64,000 nucleotides of DNA from Cryptomeria japonica (GCF_030272615.1 NC_081411.1:838666136-838730135); one strand, 5' to 3'; counted from the first letter of the stretch, positions 1 to 13,099 are shown. The notes: generated by a model from the sequence alone, not told the origin. Numbers and translations: made by a program.

Positions 1-1539
1 TCCAACTTCTATTGATCATGATTGATCATCTCATCAATTGTCTAAGACTGCCCTCTCAAAGTTTGATAGCCTAGTCACTCCTTTGGAACCTAATCAAGGA
101 TCAACACTTGACTCTTAAGCCTCCTCCATACCCTAACACCAAGGTAGACTCTTCCCACATTGAATTTGAAAGCCCTACAATCCACTAGACTCCAAAATAG
201 GTTCTCATGACTAAAATGCTTAACACTTTGATTAAATAAAACCAAAGTTACCTTTTTGTTGTCCTCTTAGATACACCTATACACAAAGCTATATAAATTT
301 TTAATCAGTTCACAAATCCTCAATCTCTTTGGTACAATTATCAAGAAATTTATTTGAAACAACAAATCCACAATTTAGAGAAATCTGATGGTTCAACTTT
401 GAGATATGGCCCCCGCATTAGGCTACATTGTTTGTGACTGTCATTCTATCACACTATGACAGTCTATTGCTATCTTTGGAAACCCCCTGGTTTAAGCCCT
501 TCCTTGGCACTCCACTTGCTCCAACAACTTAGGAAGTTTTCAACACAACAACCAACACTTCCCTAAGCCCTTTCAGCCTCAACATGCTCTTCCATAACAA
601 ACAAAGCCTCCACCATTTGACTGTAACAGTCAATTTGCCCCTGTGACAACAACAGTCATAAAAACCTCTTGCATGCAGATGCCAACTCCTTCATGGAACC
701 CTACAAACACCTTGAATAGGTATAATACATCCTTTCCCTAATTTCTTCCCAAAATAAGGTTTGTATAATCATTAAAATAAAATATATCACATTTATAAGG
801 TCACGGGTTACCCTAGTTCAGGGTTTTGGCAGATTTTAGTAAGACTTTGATATCTTTATCAAATGAACACCAAATCAAATGCCACTACCTCCAAAATAGA
901 GTTATTTCATTCATTTATCATCCCCAAATAATAATATTTCAAAATAAAAACATCAAATGCATCAAAATTAACAAAAGCTCTGACTGTCCACGTTGAAAAT
1001 TCAGAAAATGCACATAAAAATATGGTTTTTATTGCTCCAAATGATTGTTTTTGACCATACACTCACCATATCCCCCAATTTAATTATTTTAAAACCTTTT
1101 ATAGTATTTTTGGCCTACAAGATGGAACCATAACCACCCAACTACCTCTAACCACCTATTTTTGTCATTTTTGCATTTTTGACAATAAAAGTTGCTCAAA
1201 AATTGTCAACATTGACAATTTCATTTGTCAACTTGATACTTTGGAAACTAATCATCCTACCCAACCCAAATGATCATAAAATTACCTTTTAAACATTAGT
1301 ACATTATTTTATTCATCATATTACCTATTCTACCCTTCAAAACCCAATTTTAGCCCTTTCTAGGTCTAATTGCCAATTTTGACAATTTTACACTTTTTGA
1401 TCTTTCTATTACATTTCATTGCATATTTAGGCTCTATTGGCCATGATTACATTGTTTTAAGACATTAAAGGCCTTTTAGAATTCATTTCTCTTTGATTAT
1501 CCATGAGGGCCTATCAGTGACCCTAGTACACCTTTCCTC
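1..1539. other. AT-rich spacer, no gene seen
   Basis: No reading frame of interest was found on either strand. The stretch is AT-rich with many short runs. Two small dyads are visible: arms GACTGTCAT/ATGACAGTC around 437-465, and TGACTGTAACAGTCA near 619-633. They share the GACTGT/ACAGTC core but nothing else ties them to a function. Most likely decayed repeat DNA. Confidence 0.6.
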
Positions 1540-1582
1540 CATAGGTCTTCATAGGTGCTCCATAGGTGTTCCATAGGTGCTC
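1540..1582. repeat. Short tandem repeat, CATAGGTGCTC unit
   Basis: Four head-to-tail copies of a 10-11 bp unit (CATAGGTCTT, CATAGGTGCTC, CATAGGTGTTC, CATAGGTGCTC) start at 1540, 1550, 1561 and 1572. Only a minisatellite-like repeat is seen; no function is implied. Confidence 0.85.
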
Positions 1583-1591
1583 CTACACCAA

Positions 1592-1750
1592 TTTAGGACC
1601 CACCTTTCATTAAATTTTTAAGAAAAATAGCATGTTCCATCAAGGATTTATCCTCCTTTTACAAATTATCAGCTCAATAGTGATAACAAGGACCTAGGGC
1701 CGGTTCTTCAGTGATATTTCTCCCCTTTAAATAGTGACTCAATATACCAC
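1592..1750 (-). repeat. Gypsy-derived scrap, copy A of a duplicated 150-bp segment
   Basis: This stretch matches 6805-6957 closely along its length, with shared blocks such as CACCTTTCATTAAATTTTTAA and TAGTGATAACAAGGACC. The second copy is joined to a gypsy RT remnant on the minus strand, so this copy is probably a fragment of the same element family (region just after RT). Both are too broken to translate. Confidence 0.6.
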
Positions 1751-1984
1751 TAATCGTGGAAAAAATTCAACAATTTTAAAATAAAACACCTGCCAATCTG
1801 ATTTCAAAATTTTTACAAGACCCTAATGTTCTTCAAATGAGAGTTTAATTCAGGGCTAACAATGGCTTTGGTTGGGGATGTATGCCCCCTGCAAGTATAG
1901 AAAGGATCCAAATCTCTGGGAGTAGATTAAGCCATATCAATTGGCTTCATAGGTTAATATGCATATCGCTTATAAGAATCAGAC

Positions 1985-3950
1985 CTAAACTCTATTTGGT
2001 GGCCCCGGGCCACCAAAAATGTTGAACCAAAGTTTACCTCTATCAAAAATCTGATTCTCTTTTGAATATGTGATCACTAATTTATAAATACCATCGGGAA
2101 CAAACTGACCACATACACAATCCATGGCACATCCAACCCTATCCTTGAACATTTCACCACCATCGTCAAATGTACCATATTCATACTCAATAGTAGGTAC
2201 TAAAATTTGTGCTATGAGTTTTACTCCATCATCCATGGAAAAATATGTGCCACATTCTTTAAATAATGCATCCATATACAATATGTAGTCACTATCATAT
2301 ACAATCAAACAATCATTCAACTGACAAGTGTTATTCACTCCACTGTTTGATTGAATCTCACATGAAACTAGAATCTTTAATTTTGATTTACACATATCAT
2401 TCCTAATAGGGACAAATATCAACTCCTAATCAGTTTCATGAGCTCTATATTCATCAAAAAAACTATGCTCATAAACATTTGAACCATTCTCATCAACATC
2501 AACATAATCAACACCGCAAGAAGATTCAACATCATAAAATGACATTATATCAAATATTACATCCTGATCAACATAATCACTTATTATACAAATTGGTGTA
2601 GCATTCAAATCATCTGAATCTTCAATTATCTTTTCATATAATGAATTAGCAAATTCATTGAATCCTCCTATAAAAAAATTATGGCAAAGAACCACCTAAT
2701 CTTAGTCCACTTCTCCATGAAACAAACGATTAGAGACTTCACTAAAATCATTTTCCAAGTTGTCTTCAATGTCATCCTCAAGAAAAGAATAGTTAGAATC
2801 AACATCATCATTTGTAACATCAAAATAATTACCATCCCCATTGGCTTCATGAGATGAATACTCATGGCTATGATCCTCACAAAAAAGGTCTTCATTAACT
2901 TCAATAAAACTAGTGTGACTTCTCTAACCACTATGAGCTTAAACCTTCTCAGCCATGCATGCCATATCAAGAACACCTTGTTGATAAGAATATTGAAAAG
3001 CATTCCGATCTACTATGTGAAATGGTGCTACTTCAGGTGTACAGACTTTAAGTGGTTCTTCATATGCATCATCTTGGACAAATACATGAGGTGTATGCAT
3101 AGGCTAAAACATATTTACTTCATTAGAATACATTAAGAAACTTCTTGGCTCAATCTTTTCCTCATTAGAAGCATAACCAATATTGGAAGGAGGTACACTA
3201 TCAAAACTTCTAACTAGAGCAATAGCCTAATAACCACTTGAAACATTATTCACAACCTCTAAATTGTGTTTCTCATTTACATAGGATTCCTCATAACATC
3301 TCTTAGGCTTAGGCTTGAACCTTCTCATCATCCCAAACTTTTCAAATTTCTGTATGTTAATTGCAATTTCTAATTCTTGATGCAATTTCTTTGGTTCTTG
3401 CATCCTTAGTGTATAACTCATATTAGGATCAAATGCTCCTAAGTAGATACACAATACTTGAGCATCATTTGATCTTGGACCTTCAGGAATCCTTTTTAAA
3501 GTCTTCATAAATCTTAAGTTAAAAGCTAACACTAACTCCCTTTCTTTAATGTGAATATCAAAAAAATTAGTGAGCAAAGAGAAATCACTAACCCATTCAC
3601 CAAACTGCTCACTAAATGCTGATGGAAATTCTGGCCAAGAATTAATTGACTGTGGGAATAAATTTGAGAACCACTCTCATGTTTCATTTTTCAAGGACTA
3701 CACAAATATCCTAATGATCACATCTTCATGATCAATTTCATAATGCTCTATTAGCTCAATAAATCTCTACAGATGCTTTTCAGTTTATTCAATCTTCTTA
3801 TCACTAAATTTGGGTAGCCCTTTTCTTATCTTAGGTAGAATAGGATTCAAATAACCATAAATGCCATTAATATTTATATGTCTATATTGTCTAGTGTTGA
3901 AACTCCTATTACATGACTATGACTCATTACATTGCATGGTCACATCAAGA
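1985..3950 (-). pseudogene. Degenerate Ty3/gypsy gag with a long acidic C-terminal extension
   Basis: Read from 3950 downward on the minus strand, one frame shows a plant Retrotrans_gag-type domain: a start of the LPKFS type, then HYEIDHEDV, IIRIF, a WF pair, SWPEF and FSEQFGE (about 3850-3570). A conserved-looking helical part follows (3577-3227). The same frame continues through a long acidic stretch (FLEDDIEDN, DYVDVDENG) to 1985, where it ends just after a GPGPPN motif. Several in-frame stops break it, between 3226 and 2696 and near 2423. No zinc knuckle, protease or RT is visible downstream, so this is either a gag-only non-autonomous element or a truncated copy. The gag assignment is good; the C-terminal 240 residues are unrecognised. 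Confidence 0.65.
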
Positions 3951-6804
3951 CCCTCATAGGGGTAATTGCGTTGTTGATACATTTTAACAATTATTCTCTT
4001 ACAAACATTCCTCCATAAAAGGAGATCTTAGAACATATAACCCATAACCTTTACAACATGAGATAAGGTCCCTTTCACTGAGCATAAATGTAAGCACTAT
4101 GCATACTTCTTTTATAACAACAAAGAATATCAATGAAATTGAGAAGTATGCTTGAATTATTTTTATCTTTTCCCTAAACTAGTGCTTAAATCAGTTGGAG
4201 GGAATAGTTATCATCTTACATTCTCAAACATAGTATCCCTTTCTTAAATTTTTTGAGAATACCTGGAAATTTGTAGCAGCTTCTTATCTTATTTCTTGAT
4301 TGAAAATTTTGAAGATCCTCTTCAAATATGAGGTTTGTTAGTCAGAGTTTCCACCTCCTTGCACAGGAAAAGTTTCAAATAGCTTGAAGCTATTTGAAGC
4401 ATAAATTCATTCTGAGTTTTCACAGTAGCAGCTGAGTCAAACAATCATCTTCAAATTAGCTACAAATAAAATCTTCTTCCAAGCTGAAAACTTCAAAACT
4501 GAAATATTTTTTTAGATTCTCCAACTTCGCAAACTATTCTTCAATAGATTCAACAAGTAATCACTAGAGACTTGAATCATCATCCCCAACAAAGCCACCA
4601 TCTTGCTGGTGTTTTCCCTGCAACCCTCAACCCTAAGGATTTCATCACATCTCAAATTAGGGAAAGAACCTTTAATGTGGTTTCAAAACTATCAATAGAT
4701 TTAGGATAGGAAATTCCAATAGTAATAAGGCTTGAATATGCCTTCTTCACTTTGAGCTCTACCTAACTCGAGAGGGTAATCCCATTTAAGATCAGGACAT
4801 CTAATATATCTAGTACCTTTTAGCTTCATAGTTTAGCAATGTGGTAGATATTTCTCAGTTTTGTAAGGGATTCTTTATGTGCATAATCAACATATATCCA
4901 TAATCTTGTTACCATCTAACTTTACTAAGAAATAAATCATGCACTACTCAAAGATATAGGGGAATATCAAGCACACACCAAAGACACCACCCCCTGCTTA
5001 TTTAGAGAAAAAGAGGAAGGAAAAGAATTGTAATCAATTGAATAGCTTTGAAATATCTCTAGGATAAATTACAATCTAGTGCGTACCTTCGGGAACAGAG
5101 TCATACCCACAAAAATAAAACACACCCACATCTATAAAGTAAATTTGAATTAGAGAACCTATATTATGCTAATACCTAACATTAACATGATTCCATTAAT
5201 TTGTCACAATCCCATTCCTGTTAATCTTGTAAATCTTCTATACATTCATTGCAACTTGCACATATAATTTAATTCCTTCCGTGAAGGACATCCATAAGCA
5301 AATTGACACGATAATGGAAAATATTATGGTAAACCAACATATCCTTAATACATCAACCTACATGAATTTATAAAAATGTACAAGAGACAAAAATGCAACA
5401 ATTGGAAATATTATTTCATTTCTAATCGAAGCTTACAACACATGAGTTGTATCTCTTTTTTTGCAATGATACTCTAAGAACCCTAAATTGACATTGGGTT
5501 ACAACTACCACTTTTTGAGATGCGAAAATCTTAGCACCTCTTACAACAACCCTAGTATTCCTTTTATAATAGTAAGGAATGCAACAAGCCTCAAGTTGTT
5601 TACATGTGTCTAGATTATTATTCTAATTAGCCTTTTTTTTTCAAAAGTGACCGAATGGATCCGATTGTCTCTATTTTATCTTTTGGTGTAGTCATTTGGA
5701 TGGTCATGTGTTGTAGACATCATTCCTAGATCAAAGAGCATCAATGGGAACTAACCATAACACCAACCATGTCACCACCGCCCATGGGTGCTTATAGACG
5801 CAATAGATACTAGCTTGAGCGGACTCCACTACTCATCCTATTAGGGAAGAAATTTGAGAGTTTGGGTTGATGATGCTACCAACCCAATTCCTCAGTGTCT
5901 GTGTCACTCACTATCTCCCTACACTTCTGCATCCATAGGAAAAATTTTATCACCAGAGGAAATCTAGCCAAATGCAAACTGTAAAATAGTATTGCATATG
6001 CACATTAATCATCTTGTTCCTCTCTAGTGCTCTTGTGCATTTTCAAGTCCTCTTTGGTTATATGATGGATTTATCATAGGTTTTTTTAAGGACCTCAACA
6101 CCTCTTCTACAACACGATCTATTTCTTACAAGGCTTTGACAAAGCTATTAAGATTTCTGAAGTTTAATCTTTAGCCGAGTCAGTCATATGAATTAATGAC
6201 TTATTCATCCTTACGCTGATCTATATTTAAGAAAATCCCTACCATCCCTACAAGATTCATTGTATACCACTCATTGCAAGTAAGGATTCACACATACAAC
6301 ATGATCATGAAAAATCAGATTTCTATAATTTTATTCTTTCAAACGTGTGTGAAATATCCTCCAAATCCCTATTTTTCTGACACTTGTTCAAATGCAGACT
6401 TCAAACATCGGCACTTTATACATGTTTGTTGATTGAGAATCTCTTTTCATCTTCCAAAAACTTGAGCCTTGGTTAAATTAGCTTAAGCATCTCGTTGATT
6501 ACTAAACTACCAACTCAGTCTTCGTTCAACAAACATTGCATGTCTTTCATCTGCCTAAGACTCACTGAAGTGGAAAAGACATTCCCATCCTGCCTTGAGT
6601 GGTCCCACACATCTTGCAACCGCAAGACTCAAAGCTCATCAAACTAGAAAGGTGGGGCCTACCAAGACATGAATATTCAAATCCTTGCCACTTGACTTGA
6701 GACTTGGCCAAACAAAGAATGTATTTTTTTGAGTGTCGAGTTCCTTCCCGAGGGACACCTTGGAATGGCCAAGTAAGATGAGTGGTCCCACAGGATTCAG
6801 AACC
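3951..6804. other. Intergenic or decayed repeat, no gene seen
   Basis: About 2.8 kb without a supportable coding region. The minus-strand gag remnant starts just below it, so part may be that element's 5' leader and LTR, but I could find neither a primer binding site nor a second LTR copy. An 81-residue minus-strand frame at 6562-6807 has no gene-like features. Confidence 0.5.
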
Positions 6805-7505
6805 CACCTTTCATTAAATTTTTAAGAAAATTTGCATGGGCCATCAAGGATTTATTCTCCTTTTACAAATTACCAATTGTATAGTGATAACAAGGACCCG
6901 GGGCTAGTTCTTGAATGACATTTCTCCCCTTCAAATGGTGACATAATATACCACTTATTGGGATGACAAGCCAATAATGTGTAATCAGGACTAGTCAATA
7001 CAAGAGCTTCTAAAATGGAGTTCTTGATTTGAGTAGATGATTCTTTTGATTTAACACTCCATTCTATTTTGGCATCTTTCTTCATCATCTCATTCACTGG
7101 TTTGACTATCTCCCTGATTCCGATGATGAATTTTCTAACAAAATTGATTTTCCCGAAGAAATATGTCATCTCCATTTTACTTCCTAGCATTTGTAATTTT
7201 ATTAGTGCTTCCACCCAGTTGGGATCAATTGATACTCTTTTCTAAAATCATGTGACCAAGGAGTTTCCCTTTTGCAACCCCAAACACATACTTCTTGGGA
7301 TTGAGAGATATCCTTTATTTCTAGCATCTTTCTAGTATCTTGCATAGGTGATCCACATGATATTTTTTGTCCTTAGAGAATATAGTGAGGTCATCCATGT
7401 AGATGATGATGCATCTGTCAATCAAATCCTTAAAATTCTTATCCATGGATCTTTGGAAGGTTGCATCGGTGTTGATTAATCCAAATGCCATCTGGCGGTA
7501 TGCAT
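6805..7505 (-). pseudogene. Ty3/gypsy reverse transcriptase / RNase H remnant
   Basis: On the minus strand, from 7500 down, the text reads through RQMAFGLIN and ATFQRSMD, then the catalytic YMDD motif (plus positions 7390-7401) followed by FSKD. Next come LGHM, then FFGKINFVRKFI and a SPDY motif (7140-6960). These are the palm and connection region of a plant Ty3/gypsy RT. A frameshift near 7230 separates the two halves, and the end at 6870 is degraded. The upstream end is cut at 7505 by the insertion of a copia-type LTR. The last 150 bp are duplicated at 1592-1750. Clearly a dead fragment; the RT call is secure. Confidence 0.85.
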
Positions 7506-7602
7506 TGTTGGCATTGTGTTTTCATTGATGTCAACCGATATAGCATGGCAACCAGATTGAGAGATTTTTGGTATAGCTATCATTGATTTCAATCACTAAT
7601 GG

Positions 7603-8818
7603 TGTTGGCCATTTGGAGGAAATGATTATGTGTTACATTGATGTTTTTCATTAATGTCAACACTAGTTGTTTTGGATGCTTTACCGACACCCTTCTTGTC
7701 CCAGTAGGTTGTGTGGTTTTTGGTTGGTTTGGATCCGACATGATCCAATATGCTCTAGTATGTTTTGGTTATGGAATTGGCTTATTCATGCTACTCATGT
7801 TCATATTCAGTCAGTTGGTTTTGATCTGGTGATCAAATGCTATCCCATTTTATTGGAAGCTTGTTTGTGGTTCTATTGAGGGTTTCATCGGTAGAGCTTT
7901 GTTGAAGATCTTTGATGATATGCATAGATGGTGTTGGTGCAGCTTCTAGTGGAGATTCGGGATGCTGATGGTGATCATGTTTGACAATTGGAAGATTGGG
8001 ATCATTGCTTTAGTGTGTTGACATATATTGGGTCCTGGTGTTATCTAGGTTATGGACTGGCTTAATGTAACGTGTTGATTTGACCTCTCGTTATGTTTAC
8101 AGGATGTCTTATGAGTTGGATATTATTTTTTTGGTCTAAGGCCGACTTGTTTTTTAATTATGTAATTGGTTTATTGTCTGGTGGCTGACTCAATTGTTTA
8201 TGGTTGAGGGTTTGTATATATATGATGTAATATCTCATTCTAAATCATCGTGGTCATATGAAAGGGATATTGATATGTAATGTGCGAATAATGTAATATC
8301 ATTTAGGAAGAGGATTTGGTCAATCATTAGAGATTGAGTTGGTTTTATGTAAGAGGATTTAGTCCTCTTGTATTGAGCTTAAATAGAACTGTACTTAGGC
8401 ATAGGAGATGCTATCTTTGTTGTTCAATCATTTCTCTAGATTGTAGTCTGGATTTCTATATAGTCAGTGAGATTCCTTTTGTGATGAGCAGTGCGCTTTA
8501 GGTTTTTGGCCTTCTTGCAAGTGTAGGCCCCTCAATTGTAATTCACATACTTACTGCAGAAGTATTATCTAGCTATGGGTAGGCTTCCCAACGTGGTTTT
8601 TCTGTTTAATGGGTTTTCCACATATAAATCTTGGTGTCATGTGGATGGTTTTAATCTATGATTATTCCTTATGCTAAATTGGTTTATCTATTATTCTGGT
8701 ATTAATGTTTTGGATTCTGGTATTAAAGTTTTAATTGCTAAATGTTTTGGTAATCTGTGACAACTGATTCACCCCCACTCCCTCTCAATTGTCTTCTAGT
8801 TATTTGAACTGTCTAACA
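7603..8818 (+). repeat. 5' LTR of Ty1/copia element
   Basis: Starts TGTTGGCCATTTGG and ends GTCTAACA, paired with 13510-14728. Internal landmarks shared with the 3' copy are GTTTTGGATGCTTTACC, GGTTGGTTTGGATCCG and CTGATTCACCCCC near the end. Two bases separate its end from the PBS. Confidence 0.93.
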
Positions 8819-8820
8819 GT

Positions 8821-8832
8821 TGGTATCAGAGC
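8821..8832 (+). promoter_or_regulatory. Primer binding site (initiator-Met tRNA type)
   Basis: TGGTATCAGAGC, the standard plant copia PBS complementary to the 3' end of initiator-Met tRNA, lies two bases after the 5' LTR. Confidence 0.93.
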
Positions 8833-8876
8833 TCTAGTCCTCTCTATAGAAAGCTTAACCACTTGAGGAAGATCCT

Positions 8877-9772
8877 ATGGTGATTAAAATTTCAATTTCA
8901 TCAATTTCATCTGGAGCTATCTTTCTGAGAGATATTCCTAGGCCTGATGGAACAAATAACACAGTATGGAATATTCAGATGGAGACTCATCTGAGATGTC
9001 TCAGTAAGTAGATTTGGGAGATCAGACAAAATATTGTTACACCTCATAATTTGGCATCTGGTAACCCTCCTTCAGAAAAATTGGCTAAGGATCTCGACAA
9101 TGATTGTAGAGCAAGAGAATCCCTCTTGTGTGCACTTTCTGATAACCAAATAATGAGATTAATTGATAAATCATCTGGAAAGGCTATATGAGATAAGTTG
9201 AAGACTCTTAAAGAAGGTGACCCTATTGTGAATATTTCTAAACTTGATGGTTATCGAGTGAGATATGAAAACCTGAAGATGGAAGAAGATGAAAGGATTA
9301 TTTGATTCATGGAAAGGGTAAATGAGATTGTCATGGGAATTCAATGTTGTGGTGGAACTTTGAGTGAAGATGAAATAGTTTCTAAAGTTCTGAGAGCCCT
9401 ACCACCGGATTACAAGATGAAGGATACTAAAATTAATGAATTTAAAACAATGGCTAATACTTCTATCAACAGAGATACCTTGGTTGGGAAATTATTTGCT
9501 TTTGATCTTGAAGAATTCGGACCTTCTCGAGTTGTGAAGTCTAAACCTGCTTTTCATGCATTTGCATCATCAACCAGTAAGCAAGATTGGAAAGCTTTAT
9601 ATGCAAAGGAATTGGATGATATGAAGAGAGAATATGATGAGTTTGAGAAACTTGAAGCACTATTTGCTAGAAGAGTACCTAAAGGACCGGTACGAAGTAA
9701 GTAGAAGGAAAAGCACCTTTTAAATGTTTTGCATGTAATAAGATTGGTCATTTTGCATCTAGATGTCCTAAA
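8877..9772 (+). pseudogene. Copia gag (capsid/nucleocapsid), broken
   Basis: An ATG at 8877 opens a frame with the copia gag start (RDIPRPDGTNN, then VWNIQMETHL). The same frame continues with the UBN2-type gag body (VSKVLRALPPDYK near 9390) to 9704. In-frame stops occur at about 9006, 9190 and 9303. A frameshift at about 9704 moves the zinc knuckle C-x2-C-x4-H-x4-C (CFACNKIGHFASRC, 9725-9766) into the frame used by pol. Gag would have formed the virus-like particle and bound RNA through the knuckle. Not functional as it stands. Confidence 0.85.
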
Positions 9773-10420
9773 ATGAATTCAAGATTTGAAGAAAGAGTTA
9801 GAAAATCATTTAAGCCTAACCCTAGATATCATAACAAGTATAAGTATAGGAAAAACAAATATAAATCATGCTACATAGCGAACGAGGAAGGTGTTACTGA
9901 TTTTGATGATGTACTGGTAGAAGACTCTGCTAGTGGTTCTGGCAATGGGAAGGAATGGGTGTTCCTAGATATCAATGAATATGTTCCAGCACTACAAGAG
10001 AATGTCCTTGAAGAGAAGGGACATGTTGCTAAAACTGAAGACAAGCATGAATGGGTAATTGATAGTGGTTATTCACATCATATGACTGGAGATAAAAGGA
10101 AGTTTCTATCTTTAAAAGAATTTGATGGCGGTCTGGTTATATTTGGAGATGACAAAGCATGTATGATCAAAGGAAAAAGAGCTATATCATTGTATGGTAA
10201 GCACAATACTGATAATGTTTATTTTGTTGAAGGTTTAAAGCATAATCTCTTGAGTGTAGGACAATTGGTGGATAAGTGATTTCAATTATAGTTCAAGGAT
10301 GGAAAATGCAAAATCATTAATAGATTTGGTTTTGAGATTACAACTAGTACATAGACAAAAGGTAATATATTTCATTTGAATTCTGGTGAAAAGACATGTT
10401 TGATTGCACAAATTGATGAG
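9773..10420 (+). pseudogene. Copia protease region
   Basis: The retropepsin active site appears as WVIDSGYSHHMTG around 10054-10090, so the catalytic D-S-G is intact. It is followed by the usual GLKHNLLSVGQL segment at 10230-10270. The frame stops at 10277 (TGA) and again near 10351. In the intact element this protease would cut the gag-pol polyprotein. Confidence 0.85.
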
Positions 10421-11232
10421 AGCTAGCTATGGCATGAGAGACTATGTCATGTGAATTTTGATTGTATTGTGAAAACCAGTTCAACTAAGGCAGTTAGAGA
10501 TATACCTAATATTGTGAAGCCCTATAATCTGGTATGTAAAGAATTCCAAATGGGTAAATAGGTCAAAACCTCTTTTAGGATTATACAAGATAAATTTAAT
10601 GATGTTCTTGATCTTATTCATACTGATCTATGTGGCCCTGCTACAGTTAAAAGTTTTCAAGGTGATAGATTTTTCATGCTAATCATTGATGATTATTCTA
10701 GAATGATGTGGGTTACTTTTCTAAGGGAAAAATCTGAGGCTTTTGAAAAGTTTAAAATCTTTAAGGCTAAAGTGGAAATGGAAACAAAATTGATGATTAA
10801 ATGTTTGAGGTCAGATCATGGTGGAGAATTCGCATTCGATGAGTTTAATCTTTTGTGAGAAGCATGGTATAGAGACAATTTTATGCTCCTTGGACACCTC
10901 AATAGAATGGAGTTGTGGAAAGGAAGAAAAAAACTATCTTAGTTGCTACTAGAACAATGACGATGGAAGCTAGTCTACCTCATATCTACTGGAGAGAAGC
11001 ACTGAGCACATCGGTTTATACATTCAACAAAGTACATATCAAAGGAGAAACCGGTAAGACACCTTATGAATTATGGTTTGGCAATACACCTATAGTCAAG
11101 TATTTCAGAATCTTTGGTAGTAAATGTTATATCAAGAGAGATGATGTCATTGTTAAATCTGATCCTAGATGTGATGAAGGCATATTTCTTGGTTATTCTA
11201 ATGAAATCAAGGCATATAGATGTTATAACTAG
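10421..11232 (+). pseudogene. Copia integrase
   Basis: The GAG-pre-integrase motif is visible as LWHERLCHVNFD at about 10428-10463. It is followed by the first catalytic Asp in LIHTDLCGP (about 10615-10640), then DDYSRMMWVTFL and the second catalytic Asp in LRSDHGGEF (10804-10835). A frameshift near 10850 separates the catalytic-Glu region. Downstream are TPYELWFGNTP and a FLGY motif at 11190-11205. Stops include TAG near 10423 and 10558. The enzyme would insert cDNA into the genome; this copy cannot make it. Confidence 0.87.
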
Positions 11233-13099
11233 AGATTGCAGACAATTGTGGAGAGTGCTAATGTCAAGGTGGATGAGCTAAATAGAAGTCAAATCAGAGT
11301 TTATGAGTATGAGCTGGCAGTGGAAATGATTATATCTAAACCGGTGACACCTTTACCGGAACAAAATGTTGAACTAGTTACTCTGGCAGTATCAAAAAAT
11401 TCAACAATAATTGAAGAACTGGGAAGAGGAACAGAGAGTCAGAAGACTCTTAGGTATGTGAGATTGAATCATTCAGAAGATCAAATCACTGGGGATAAGA
11501 ACAATGGAGTGATGACAAGAAGAAGATTGGAATCTAATGAGGTATTTTTAATTTCTCAAGTTGAACCGGTATCAGTAATTGAAGCATGTAAAGATGAATG
11601 CTGGCTGAAAGCTAGTGAAGAAGAATTAGATCAGACTGAGAAGAATAACAAATGGACTTTAGTTCCCTGGCTTAAAAATAAGAATGTTATTGGAACTAAA
11701 TGGATTTTTAGGAATAAATTGAATGAGGATGGTCAAGTTTTAAGGAACAAGGCTAGATTTTTTTGTAAAGGATATTCTCAGAAGGAAGGAATTGATTATG
11801 GTGAGACTTTTGCACCTATAGAAAGGATTGAAGTTGTAAGATTATTTCTTGCCTAGGCTGCCCATAAAAACTACAAGGTTTATCAAAAGGATGTTAAGTG
11901 TGCATTTTTTTAATGGGGATCTTGATGAGGAAGTTTATATTGAGCAACCTAATGTTTTTTCACTTTTATATGATACAAACATGGTTTGCAGGTTAAGGAA
12001 AGCTTTATATGGATTGAAACAAACACCTAGAGCTTGGTATGCAAGATTGGATAAATATCTTTTGAATCTTGTTTTTACTAAGGGTAATGCTAATAGTAAT
12101 TTATATTATAAGGTCACTAATGATGATATATTTATTATTGAAGTATTTGTTGATGACATTATTTTTGGAGGTGAAGATAAGTTGTGCATAGAATTTTCTA
12201 AGAATATGGAGAAAGAATTTGAAATATCTATGATTGGGGAAATGAAATTTTTCTTATGTTTGCAAATTACTCAAACTAACAAAGGTATCTTCATCTGTCA
12301 AACTAAGTATGCTAGGGAATTGTTGAAGAAATTTTGCATGGGAGATTCTAAACATTTAAGTACTCCTATGGTTACAAGTGAGAAATTGACAAGGAAAGAT
12401 GTTTCTGCATCAGTAAATCCTGCAAGATAGAAATCTATGATTGGGGGTTTGCTTTATTTGAATCAAACTAGGCCTGACATAATGAATGATGTTTGTATTG
12501 CATCTAGATTTTAGAGTGATCCTAGAGAAAATCATGAGAGTGCGGTGAAAAGAATTTTAAGATACTTGAAAGGTACATCTGAATATGGTTTCTGGTACCC
12601 TCAGGATGATGACTTTACTTTATGTGCATATATAGATGTTGATTGGGCTGGAGATATTCATGACTAGAAAAGTAATTATGGTGGAGATTTATTTCTTGGA
12701 AAGAAGTTGGTTTTATGGCTCAACAAGAAGTAATCATGTACTTATTTATCTATTGCTGAAGCTGAGTATGTTGTTGCTGCTACTAATTGTACACAGGTTC
12801 TATGGATGAAGAAAATATTGAAGGATATCAAAGTACATTGCATTGGACCAGTAGTTATTCACTGTGATAACTCTACTACTATTGACATATCAAAGAATCC
12901 AGTAGTTCACTCTAAGACAAAGCATATATCTATCAAGTATAACTTTCTGAAGGAGAAGGTAGAAGAAAATGAATTTAGACTAGTTTATGTGAACACTAAA
13001 GGGAAAATTGCAGATATTTTCACTAAATCTTTGCCTAAAGAATCATTTGAGTACCTCAAAGATGGGTTAGGGATTTCTACCCCTCTGGCAAAGAACTGA
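11233..13099 (+). pseudogene. Copia reverse transcriptase and RNase H
   Basis: RVT_2 landmarks in order: WTLVPW (11653), GTKWIFRNKLNEDG (11693), ARFFCKGYSQKEGIDY, ETFAP, then a frameshift at 11850. After it come LRKALYGLKQTPRAWY (11992-12040) and the active site VDDIIFGG (about 12148-12172; usually preceded by Tyr, here Phe). RNase H follows with a DVDWAG segment (12640), SIAEAEYV (12752), HCDN (12860) and HSKTKHI (12910). In-frame stops lie near 12428, 12514, 12664 and 12731. The frame ends at 13097-13099, about 400 bp before the PPT. Confidence 0.9.

Noticed and set aside
6562-6807. 81-codon minus-strand frame with several Cys
   Set aside because: No regular Cys/His spacing and no family resemblance; it runs into the gypsy scrap.
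7638-7879. Hydrophobic small frames at the start of the copia LTR (and at 13280-13708)
   Set aside because: They lie in LTR sequence, differ between the two LTR copies and are shared only through LTR duplication.
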